Assembly (NCBI GenBank): GCA_017515985.1
Contig: JAFWDV010000011.1
Coordinates: 1-61,701, forward strand
Source: Clostridia bacterium
Lineage (GTDB): Bacteria; Bacillota; Clostridia; TANB77; CAG-508
Direction: 5' to 3'
DNA: 61,701 nucleotides
This document shows, piece after piece, positions 42,920 through 52,700 of the stretch. The notes beneath the pieces were generated by a model. That model did not search any database, was not told the DNA's origin, and saw only the letters and a list, made by a program, of their open reading frames with translations. A program made the position numbers and the translations under genes. Position 1 is the first letter of the stretch. Each line of letters begins with the position of its first letter.

Positions 42920-44200
42920 ATGAAAATTATAGATTGTTCAAAAATACAAGAAAAAGCATACATTGAAAAATTGGATAATGGGCTTAAAGTCATTATAGTT
43001 CCAAAAAAAGAAACAAATAAAAAGTACATCATTTGGGGCACAAATTTTGGATCAAATGACAATAGATTTATATATCCTGAAACGAACGAGGAAGTTATAG
43101 TTCCTGACGGTGTCGCACATTTTTTAGAGCATAAAATGTTCGAGCAGCCAGATGGAAGCAATAGTTTAGATACGCTAATGGCTCTGGGACTAGAGGCAAA
43201 TGCGTATACAACTAACGACCATACTGCTTACTTATTTGAGAGCAGTGATGATGAATCCTTTTATAAGGGCTTAGATGAGTTTATGGATTACGTACAAAGC
43301 CCATATTACACAGATCAAAATGTTGAAAAAGAAAAAGGTATAATTGGCCAGGAGATAATGATGTATGATGATGACCCTGGATTCCAGCTATATCTAGATA
43401 CATTGAAAGGTTTATACGAAAAACATCCTATGAGAATTGATGTTGCTGGAAGCATTGAAACTATTACTGGTATACATCCAGATATATTATACAAATGCTA
43501 TAACACTTTTTATAATCCAGCAAATATGGTCTTAGTTGCAAGCGGTAACTTTGAGCCAGAAATGTTTCTTGAGGAAATTAAAAAACGATTAAAAAATACA
43601 AAGAAAATTGAGAATGTAACAAGAATTTTTGAAGAAGAGCCAGAGCATATTTATCAAGATTACATCGAAAAAACAATGTCTGTAAGCATGCCAATATTTA
43701 TGATTGGAATTAAAGATAAGGTAGTAGCACCGGAAGAGCGTGTTAAAAGACACATGGCAATTGAGGTTATTCTTGGTTTACTTATAGGAAAAAGTTCAAG
43801 CCTATTCAAAGAATTATATGAAAAACAGTATATTTTTGGCGAGACAGATTTCGAATATGAATTTTCAAAAAATTATGCACATGTTTTGATTAGTGGTCAG
43901 TCGAATAATCCACAGATTGTACAAAATATGTTGAAAACTGAAGTGCAAAAATTAAAAAATGAAGGCATAAACCATGACGACTTTGCACGAATTAAAAGAA
44001 AAATATATGGCGATTTTGTTACAGAGTTTAATGAAGTCTCAAGCATTTCTAGAATGTTTTTAGCAGATAGCATTAAAGATATTAATTCTTTCGATTATGT
44101 TGAAAAATATGATGAAATAACAGAAGATTATACAACTAAGGTATTGAATGAAGTATTCAATGATGATAAGATGGTTTTATCTGTTGTAAAAGGTAATTAA
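42920..44200 (+). CDS. M16 zinc metallopeptidase, YfmH-like
   Basis: 426 aa. HFLEH at about residue 75 is the inverted zinc motif, and the third ligand lies in EKGIIGQEIMMYDDDP about 76 residues on. The C-terminal M16 domain is complete. A soluble processing/degrading peptidase partner for the YfmF-like protein. The start codon has no clear ribosome site: GGAAAGG upstream instead serves an 8-codon open frame at 42886-42912, so initiation may be coupled or simply weak. Confidence 0.88.
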   Translation: MKIIDCSKIQEKAYIEKLDNGLKVIIVPKKETNKKYIIWGTNFGSNDNRFIYPETNEEVIVPDGVAHFLEHKMFEQPDGSNSLDTLMALGLEANAYTTNDHTAYLFESSDDESFYKGLDEFMDYVQSPYYTDQNVEKEKGIIGQEIMMYDDDPGFQLYLDTLKGLYEKHPMRIDVAGSIETITGIHPDILYKCYNTFYNPANMVLVASGNFEPEMFLEEIKKRLKNTKKIENVTRIFEEEPEHIYQDYIEKTMSVSMPIFMIGIKDKVVAPEERVKRHMAIEVILGLLIGKSSSLFKELYEKQYIFGETDFEYEFSKNYAHVLISGQSNNPQIVQNMLKTEVQKLKNEGINHDDFARIKRKIYGDFVTEFNEVSSISRMFLADSIKDINSFDYVEKYDEITEDYTTKVLNEVFNDDKMVLSVVKGN

Positions 44201-44220
44201 TGAAGTAAAGGAATATTGAT

Positions 44221-45012
44221 ATGGTAATAAAAACGGGAATTATACCAAGGGTTGCTATCTCAATCGGAGGCATCGAAATATATTGGTATGCAATTATAAT
44301 AACAACAGCGATACTAATTGGCTATATATGGGCTAGAGTAAAAAATGGCAGATACGGGATAAAGTATGATGATGTTTTCAATCTATCTTTTTTTATGATT
44401 CCAATAGCTGTAATTTGTGCAAGGCTATATTACGTTGCTTTCAATCTTGATTATTACACAAGTAATCCGGGTGAAATTTTTAATTATAGAAACGGTGGCA
44501 TTGCAATTTATGGAGCGCTTATAGGCGCAATAGCAACAATTATAGTCTTTTGTAAAGTTAAAAAAATAAAAGTTCTGGATATACTAGATTATCTTGCTCC
44601 TATAATCCCGCTTTGCCAGGCATTGGGAAGATGGGGAAACTATGTTAATGTTGAAGCATATGGAACAGAGACAAATGGTCCAATAAAAATGGAAATAATT
44701 GAAGATGGAATAACCAAATATGTGCATCCAACTTTCTTATACGAATCAATTGGAAATTTCATAGTATTTCTAGTCTTACTCAAAGTAAGTAAAAACAGGA
44801 AATTTTCTGGACAAATTGCATGCTTATATTTAACATTATATGCGTTTGTAAGATTCTTTGTGGAAGGACTTAGAACCGATAGCCTTATGCTTGGACCATT
44901 TAGAATTTCACAGGTCTTATCACTAGTAATATTTATTGTTGGAGTTACGATTTTAGTAGTAAAAAAAATAAAACAGAGCCAAAAGAAATTCTTGCCAAAG
45001 AATGAAGAATAA
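44221..45012 (+). CDS. lgt: prolipoprotein diacylglyceryl transferase
   Basis: 263 aa with about seven membrane segments. The Lgt signature GRWGNYVNVEAYG is at 136-148; the conserved IAIYGALIGA (about 97-106) and the VEGLRTDSL motif (about 218-226) are present. Lgt moves diacylglycerol from phosphatidylglycerol to the lipobox cysteine of prelipoproteins. AAAGG site. It follows yfmH by 20 bases, so the M16 genes and lgt probably form one operon. Confidence 0.96.
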   Translation: MVIKTGIIPRVAISIGGIEIYWYAIIITTAILIGYIWARVKNGRYGIKYDDVFNLSFFMIPIAVICARLYYVAFNLDYYTSNPGEIFNYRNGGIAIYGALIGAIATIIVFCKVKKIKVLDILDYLAPIIPLCQALGRWGNYVNVEAYGTETNGPIKMEIIEDGITKYVHPTFLYESIGNFIVFLVLLKVSKNRKFSGQIACLYLTLYAFVRFFVEGLRTDSLMLGPFRISQVLSLVIFIVGVTILVVKKIKQSQKKFLPKNEE

Positions 45013-45081
45013 TATTTAAAAATAATGTCGATTTTTGTCGTACGAAAATTGGCCAAAAACGTTGAAATTTGTGCAATTTGT

Positions 45082-45110
45082 TTGACTATAAATTCCGAAT
45101 ATGTTATCTT
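45082..45110 (+). promoter_or_regulatory. promoter for the Spo0E-like gene
   Basis: TTGACT, 17-base spacer, TATCTT, about 50 bases before the start codon. Confidence 0.55.
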
Positions 45111-45161
45111 ATGAACAGTAATACTTATCAACATATGCACCATGAAAGGGAGATGGTTACT

Positions 45162-45320
45162 ATGTTAAATGATCAAATTTGTGAATTAAGAGACAAGTTG
45201 AACAAAAGCATATTAACTGAAGATTATGAAGTCACATATGAATTAAGTATACAACTAGATGATTTAATAACGGAGTATTATGGAATTAACAAAGATGAAG
45301 CAAGAATCGAATTAAATTAA
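45162..45320 (+). CDS. Spo0E-family aspartyl-phosphate phosphatase
   Basis: 52 aa. The two-helix Spo0E pattern is clear: ICELRDKLNKSI, then YELSIQLDDLITEYY, the latter matching the family's SxxLDxLIxxYY signature. These small proteins dephosphorylate Spo0A~P and so restrain sporulation. The frame is open from 45069, but AAAGGGAG at 45145-45152 fits the ATG at 45162 and nothing earlier. With ypeB it points to a spore-forming lineage. Confidence 0.85.
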   Translation: MLNDQICELRDKLNKSILTEDYEVTYELSIQLDDLITEYYGINKDEARIELN

Positions 45321-45351
45321 ATACATAAGAATAAGATGAGAGATTAAAAGA

Positions 45352-45386
45352 GCTAGACGTTCAAATCGGATGTCTAGTTTTTTTTG
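45352..45386 (+). terminator. intrinsic terminator of the Spo0E-like gene
   Basis: CTAGACGTTC pairs (two wobbles) with GGATGTCTAG, followed by eight T. Confidence 0.8.
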
Positions 45387-45457
45387 TCGAAAAAATAAAC
45401 ATTTAAAAACTTTAAGAACTCATAATCGTACCATTTTTAAAAAGTTTTGAAAAAGTG

Positions 45458-45486
45458 TTGACAAATAGTTTACTAAATATTATAAT
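45458..45486 (+). promoter_or_regulatory. consensus sigma-A promoter for tRNA-Leu
   Basis: Perfect TTGACA and TATAAT, 17-base spacer, 37 bases before the tRNA. Confidence 0.9.
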
Positions 45487-45523
45487 AGTCAATGTCGTAA
45501 GACAAATGCCAGTTTATACAAAT

Positions 45524-45611
45524 GCAGATGTGGCGGAACTGGCAGACGCACAGGACTTAAAATCCTGCGGTTGAATAAACCGTGCCGGTTCGATTCCGGC
45601 CATCTGCACCA
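45524..45611 (+). tRNA. tRNA-Leu (TAA)
   Basis: 88 bases with encoded CCA. Acceptor GCAGATG/CATCTGC. Anticodon stem CAGGA/TCCTG with loop CTTAAAA, giving anticodon TAA. A long class II variable arm (CGGTTGAATAAACCG) and T arm GCCGG/CCGGC. Its 3' end is repeated at 58427-58438 and appears to be the integration site of the downstream island. Confidence 0.96.
45600..45611 (+). repeat. attachment site (attL-like), 3' end of tRNA-Leu
   Basis: CCATCTGCACCA, the last 12 bases of tRNA-Leu, identical to 58427-58438. tRNA 3' ends are classic targets of tyrosine integrases, and an integrase remnant lies next to the other copy. Confidence 0.7.
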
Positions 45612-45615
45612 AAAA

Positions 45616-45652
45616 ACAGGTTAGAAATCAAATTTCTAACCTGTATTTTTTT
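45616..45652 (+). terminator. intrinsic terminator after tRNA-Leu
   Basis: ACAGGTTAGAAAT pairs perfectly with ATTTCTAACCTGT around a 3-base loop, then ATTTTTTTG. Confidence 0.9.
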
Positions 45653-45726
45653 GCGTAATTTCAAGGAAAAGTCACATTTTATAGGAAATTTAGAGCAGGC
45701 TAAAAATACTCAATAATTTATATAAA

Positions 45727-46188
45727 ATGTCAGGATTGAATGTCGGGAAAATACCGCCTAAGGTACATTATGAAGAGAGAACATCAAAGTACTACAAAGA
45801 AATAGATAAGTTTAGGAAACTTTGTGATGAATTAAATATGATTGGTGATTATAGTTTAACATCAATAGAAGATACCTCAAATTTAAAGACAAAATATCTC
45901 GAAGAAATTTTGCCTTTAAAAGCTCAAAGAGAGCAGTATAAGAAATTGTATAATAAGACTCAAAATAGTGCCGATAAATCGATTCTCGAAGCAAAGATTA
46001 ATATACTAACCAAGGATATTGATAGATTAAATTCGAAAATACAAACTTGTAGAAGAATTATTAATAAAGCTGAAAGAGGAGAGAAGGAAGATTGGTTAAT
46101 TCAAAAAAGAATGAAGGATAATAAAGAAAGAGCTGAAAAAGAATTTGCTAAAAATAAGGACAGAAAAAATAGAAAATGGGAATTATAA
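45727..46188 (+). CDS. coiled-coil protein, possible C-terminal remnant of a relaxase
   Basis: 153 aa, entirely helical and charged. The stretch around LKAQREQYKKLYNKTQ and LNSKIQTCRRIINKAE resembles the C-terminal part of some mobilization relaxases, where a Lys-rich helix pair ends in a RxxxxLCxxI-like motif. There is no ribosome site before the ATG, which fits a gene fragment. It lies just inside the left end of the island. The match is by eye only, so a free-standing coiled-coil protein is equally possible. Confidence 0.45.
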   Translation: MSGLNVGKIPPKVHYEERTSKYYKEIDKFRKLCDELNMIGDYSLTSIEDTSNLKTKYLEEILPLKAQREQYKKLYNKTQNSADKSILEAKINILTKDIDRLNSKIQTCRRIINKAERGEKEDWLIQKRMKDNKERAEKEFAKNKDRKNRKWEL

Positions 46189-46315
46189 AATAAGAGTTAT
46201 ATTTTAAAAATGCTCTTTGTACATATTATTTCCCAGAAAATAGGAATGTTAAAATGACTAGGGAATTAAAAGAATTAGACTAAAAATGAAAGCAATATTT
46301 TCATTTCAAATAATT

Positions 46316-46398
46316 TGTAATATAAATTTAATAATTATACCAAAGTATAAAAAGGCTTTATTTCCGTAAGGTATACGGATAAAAAGCCTTTATTTTTT
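46316..46398 (+). promoter_or_regulatory. leader element shared with the first surface-protein gene, ending in a terminator-like hairpin
   Basis: The 18-mer TGTAATATAAATTTAATA (46316-46333) followed 27 bases later by TTTCCGTA (46361-46368) repeats the arrangement at 295-348. Here TTTCCGTA is part of a long hairpin (AAAGGCTTTA..CCGTA with TACGG..AAAGCCTTT, 46351-46392) and a T-run, so the element could work as an attenuator before the surface operon, whose first gene begins 72 bases later. Confidence 0.45.
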
Positions 46399-46470
46399 GC
46401 TCTTGATTATTTATAAAAGATATTCAAAAATATAAACAGAAGAAATAAATAGTTGAAGGAGAGCACAAAA

Positions 46471-46731
46471 ATGAAAAAGGCTGGAACTCAAGTGGGAGTA
46501 AACACACACATCGGTATTTTAAACAAGATAATAAATGAAGAAATAAACGTAGAGCCAAATGGAATCTGTGTGCTTTTTGCGAGCACTCAAATTACATTTG
46601 GCTTTTTGCGTTGGAAAAATATAGAAGAAAAAATAATTCGCAAAATGAAAAATGAGGAAAAATTTTTTGAGCAGCAAAAAACGATGTTTTTGGTAGGCGT
46701 CCCTAAAAGTAGCAAGGAGGTAGCAAGATGA
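46471..46731 (+). CDS. small hypothetical protein heading the surface operon
   Basis: 86 aa from the ATG at 46471, with AAGGAGAG 7 bases upstream. The composition is mixed, with a hydrophobic centre (ICVLFASTQITFGFLRW) but no convincing membrane helix, then a Lys/Glu-rich C-terminus. The stop overlaps the next start (ATGA), so it is coupled to the giant adhesin. A regulator or export helper is conceivable; nothing shows it. Confidence 0.55.
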   Translation: MKKAGTQVGVNTHIGILNKIINEEINVEPNGICVLFASTQITFGFLRWKNIEEKIIRKMKNEEKFFEQQKTMFLVGVPKSSKEVAR

Positions 46732-49700
46732 AAGGTAAACATGTAAAGTCTGAGAATATAATCAAAAAAATTGTATGTATGGTTGTCGTATTTATGATGA
46801 TGACAAGTAACTTAATGACACCAGTAACAATTTTGGCAAGTGATTTAAATGAATCTGAAATAGAGCAAACCTCAGGTATAAACGATGGAAACAATGCTGG
46901 TGAAAGCGTTGATACTGAGTCAAGCAATAGTGAAATTGGAGATGAGAGCTCAAATGAAGGCTGTGATAGTGATTCAAAAGAGCAAAGTGACACTGACGAA
47001 GAATTAAATGACCAAAATTCAGAGGATGGTAATGTAGTCGACAACTCAGAATCAACACAATCAAACAGCAATGAGAAAAGCAATACAGATGTATCTGAAG
47101 AAAATACTACAAACCAGACAGATAATTCAGTAGCACAAGAAAATAGGTTAATGCTAAGAAATGCTGCCCTTACAAATACAAGCTCTGCTAATAATGAAAC
47201 AATGCCAGTTACTCCAAAAGAGCTAGATGATGCTATGAAAGCAACTACAAAAGAAGATATAGAAGAGCTAAAACAAAATGATAAATATAAAACCAAAAAC
47301 GATGAGTACGAAATTCGTACATTTGAAACTCAATTTTTATCTGGAGCTAGCAAAGATGAAAATAATAATTTAGTATGGACAGCAACCAACACAACAAAAG
47401 GGCATGAATTTACATTCCGTGTAAATTATGCTTTATCTGGATATGGAGAATTACCAGCCGGAAGCGTACAAATAACAATTCCAAAGCAAATATTAAGAAA
47501 CAGAGCTGGAAATTTAGATGACACATATATAATGAGTTTGCCTACTTTACAAGAATGTGAAGAAGAAGGTGAAATGGCAGAGCTTATTTACAAAGAAGAT
47601 GGAGATTACTTAGTAATATACAATCCACAAGAAGTAGAAGCAGGATTAAATGGATATTTTGAAATATCTTATGCAACAAATTCACCAACATATAATTACA
47701 AAGATTACGACACAGCAAGTACCGATTTGGTAAAAAATGGTGGAACAGCTTCAGATGACTTCTATGCAATAATTGCATTAAATGTGGAAAAGTCATCTGA
47801 TAATCCGGAAAAAGAAACTTTAAATAATATTACAGAAGACAAAAATGTATTTATAAACACAACAGCAACACTTCAAAGCACACAAAAACGTTATCCTACA
47901 ATAAATGGAAGTTGGAATTCATCTTGGATGCAAACTACTCCAGCTGATAGCGATGATTACTATTACCTAGTATGGGAAATAAGTTCATATATTGACAATA
48001 CAACTCAAAAATATAATTTTACACTAGAAGATGTTGTAACAGATTTAACAGAAGGAACATCAGAAGGAGATTATGAACTAGTAGGTTACAAACTAGCAGG
48101 AGAAAGATACTATTCAGATAAAAACACGCAAACAAATCAAACAGCAAGTGGATATAGATATGACTATGTACTAACACGCCATAAAAAAAGCATATATGCA
48201 GGAAAAACATATAAGCTAAAAAATACAGTAACAGCAACAGTAGACCCAATAGACCAAGTAGATGAAGATACAAAACAAGCATCGTCAAATACATTTAACT
48301 GGGATCCACACTTTGATCCACCAGTAGGGCACTTTAACTTATTTAAATATGGAAACAACAATTGGAGAAAAAGATTTAGTTATTATTGGAACTATGCAAA
48401 TTACGATCTAGATAAATTACAAGATTACGAAAATACTGGAGTAAATGAATTAAAAGGATTTAAATACTTTACAGAAACAATAGGGTACGCATATCCATGG
48501 ACGTTAAAAGATGGAGGCTCATCAGAAAATCCGCTTGACTATGGATATAACAATGTAAATTACGAAACATGGGATGACACATTATATCTAGAAGGTGATG
48601 AAACACCAATGAATCCAGCAGATTACCACTTAGAATATTTTACGTATAATGTATCAAATTCGGATGCAGAGCCTGATGAATTTTATAAGAAATTTAATAC
48701 AAAATCTGCAACATATGAAGATAACGAAAATATTATATTTTATGCGAAAATTGAAAGTAGCGATGAGCAAGACGAAAACGGTTGGACAATAATTGGAACA
48801 TACAATTTGAATACAAAAGCATTGACGCCAAATGCTAAGTATGTAGCAGAAATGACAACAAGTAAAATAACATTTAAAGAAGGCGTTCACGCAACAGGTT
48901 GGAAATTTACAACGTCAAACAAACACTATTATACATGCATAACAGTAACACCATATTTCGTGCTAACAAATTCCGACTATGTAAAAGGAAAAGTAGCAAA
49001 TAAAAGTAGCATAAAAATAGAAAATGATGTAAGTACAAATATAACAGACCATAATAATAATGTACTATTAAATAAAACAGATAAAGCATTTGATTATGCA
49101 AGAGTAACGTATTACGATTCAGATATAACAAAAACAGTAGCATCAGTTAGCAACAAAGTAACAAAGAAAAAATACACAATAACATGGAAAGTTAATAGCT
49201 GGGAAAATGCAACATCTGGTGAAGGAGTTGCAGAATACATAAAGCAAGATTCTGGAAAATTTTATGATTTAATACCACTAGGTGGAGAAATAGATACAAA
49301 CACCATTCAAGTTCAAACAGAAAAAGGTTTCTTACCAGAAAACGAATATTCTTATGAAGTTATATCAGATTATAAAAAGTCGGGAAGAAGTATGCTTATT
49401 GTAACAATTAATGCACAAGCAGATTACTATAACGTATACTACACGACATCACATTCATGGGAAAGTATGAAAGACTTTGGTAAAAATGTATTAAACCCAG
49501 TAGCCTATGAAACAGGAAATGAAAAAATAACACATGGAAATCCAGATAATGGAGGAAATTTAAGCTTACTAAATAAAGTATTAATGAATGACCTAGATAA
49601 AACAACAGATGATAAAAAATTCATATATACAGAGCAAACATACAACATAAATGCATTAACAGCAGCTATTTCTGGATTACACAAAAAGGTTAAAAATTCT

Positions 49701-52700
49701 AAAGAAGCAGACTATTCATATAATACAGAAGTAGAGCCAGGAGAGATGTATACATATAAACTTCGATTTGAAAATACAGCTATCAATTCAGCTAAAAACT
49801 TGGTATATTTTGATAGCCTAGAAAACTTTAAAGTAATAGACACAGAAGCTGGAACAGAAAAAACAAGTGACTGGCATGGAACATTAAAATCTATAGACCT
49901 AACACAATTAACGCAAAAAGGAATAGATGCAAAAGTTTATATAAGTACAATGGAGAATTTAGACTTAGAAAGCAATAACGATTTAACAGATACTTCAATT
50001 TGGCAATTAGCAACAGAAGAAACAGACATAAGCACAGCAAAAGCAATAGCAATAGATATGACAAAAACAACAGAAGGAGAAGACTTTGTACTAGCTTCAG
50101 GCGATTCTGTAACAGCCGTACTATACATGCAAGCACCAGAGGAAACATCAGAAGAAATTGAAAGAAATCAATATACATACAACAACGTATATATGCAAAA
50201 TACGTTAATAGATGAGCTAGATCAAACAGTCGACTATTTTATACACCAAGACTATACAACAGTAAAATACCATGTAGTAACAGATGTGCCAATGCGTAAA
50301 GTAAATGCACAAGATGAAAACGAAGGAATAAAAGGAATAACCTTTAGATTAAAAGGAACATCTATATACGGAAACGAAGTAGATGAAAACATAACATCAC
50401 CAGATGACGGATATATAACCTTCAAAAGCATAGAAGCTGGAGATTATATACTACAAGAATACGAAGGAACACCAGACTGGATAGAAGACCACACAGAGCA
50501 TACTGTAAAAATAAACATGGATAAAAGTGTGTATATAGATGATGAGTTAGTAACAAAACAAACACCATTTATAATAACAAACGAGCCGAGGGCACATACA
50601 GATGTTACAATTTACAAGAAAGATTTAGTAAACAAAAATAAAGCAATAGAAGGAGCTAAATTCAAATTATCTGGAACGTCTGATTATGGAAATGAAATAT
50701 TAACGTATGGAGTATCTGGAGCGGATGGCAAAGTCACATTTGAGAACATTGAAAAAGGCAAATATGACTTAATAGAAGTTTCGACTGCTGAGGGATATAT
50801 TTTAAATGAAGCTAATAAGGAAGATTTTAAAGTTGTTGTTGATGAGAACGAGAACGTAGATATCTTAAAGAAAGAAGGAACTAAAAAGATTGCAACAGTT
50901 TATGCACATACAATAAATTTTAATGATGATGGTACCAAGAATAGTAATAGTTCTTATTTTGGAACAGATGTAAACAGAACTGTTAAAATTGAGGGAGCAA
51001 AAAGCTTACATGTTGAATTAAAGTACGGTTCTCATACTGGTTGGATAGCTGTGTATGATGGAAAAACAGTACCAAATAATGAAAATTATAGCCAGTCAGT
51101 AACTGGTAAGCTCGAAGGCTACGCACAAAATTCATTACTATATTTAGAAAAAGAATTTGATGTAGAAGGGGATACAGCACAGTTTTATTTTAATACAAAT
51201 AATTCCACTAGTGGACCATATGGATATTATGCAATAATAACTGCTTATGGAGATGATTTTGTTTCAATATATGATAATGGAAATTATGCAATATATAATG
51301 AGCCATTACACAGTATAAGTTTCACAAAAAAAGATTCTATTGATAAAAATAGAACTATAGAAGGTGCAAAATTCAAATTAGAAGGAACTTCGGATTATGG
51401 AACAGACATACAATTATATAGTACATCAAATTCAGAAGGAATAGTAACATTTTATGGACTTGAAAAGGGGAGATATACTTTAGTCGAAGAATTAGCCGCC
51501 AACGGATATGCTTTAAATGATGTTGCATATACAGTAAAAGTAGATGAGTTGGGTAATTATGATATTGGAACAGTAAGTTATATGGATGAAATTAGATATG
51601 CACATACAATAAACTTCGATGATGAGGGAAATAGAAATAGTAATAATTATTATTTTGGGACAGATGTAAACAGAACTGTTAAAATTGAAGGAGCAAAAAG
51701 TTTACATGTTGAATTAAAGTATGGATCTCATACCGGTTGGATAGCCGTGTATGATGGAAGAATAGTACCAAATAACGAAAATTATGGACAATCAGTATCA
51801 GGCAAGCTTGAGGGATATGCGCAAAATGGATTAAATTATTATGAGAAAGAATTTGATGTAGAAGGGGATACTGTACAGTTTTATTTTAATACTAATAATA
51901 ATAGTAATGGTCCGTATGGATATTATGCTGTAGTAACATGTAAACAAGAAAATATTGAGTCAATTTATGAGAACGGAGAATTTGCGATTTATAATGCTCC
52001 ACTAGCAAATTTCTATTTTGAAAAAAGAGATCAATATAATAATACAAAAATTGGAGGAGCAAAATTTAAGTTATATGGAAGTTCAGATATAGGAAATTTA
52101 TATAATGAGATACAAACTTCTGTAAATGGTACAGGTATAGTAGCATTTAACAATTTGGAACCGGGAACATATGTATTAAAAGAGATAGAACCAGCAAATA
52201 CAAGTGAAGTATCTTACTTACCAGATAATGAAGCAAGGATAATAGAAGTATTTGATGATGGAAAAGTAACCTTGAATGATGAAGTAATATGGCCTTTGTC
52301 AGAGAGAAATGATGAACCATATATTTGGTACAATACACGATATAAAGGAGAAATTACAGTAACTAAAAAGTGGAACGATAACCTAAATAATGATTCAAGA
52401 CAAGAACCGCGAATATATATATCAACAGAACGCGGGTATGAAGCGTATTCTACAGTATATTTCAGAACAGCAGATAGTACACATAGTATAATAGACTATG
52501 TAACAGGCGGTAATGTAACATCTTTTAAACGTAATATAAACTTATCAGAGCAACAGGTTTTAGAAAAGCTCGGAGTTACAAGATTGGACAACAATTATGA
52601 TAAGGATAATTGTAAATTCAAAATTTATGGTTGGGTTGAAGAGGAAACTTTATATTGGTGGACAAATGCAGATAAAGCCATACTACCATCTAATTTAAAT

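Noticed and set aside
46703..47296. Long minus-strand open frames within the surface genes (also 29495-29737 and 54571-55065)
   Set aside because: They mirror low-complexity or repetitive coding sequence of the opposite strand, lack ribosome sites and have Ser/Leu/Phe-rich nonsense composition.
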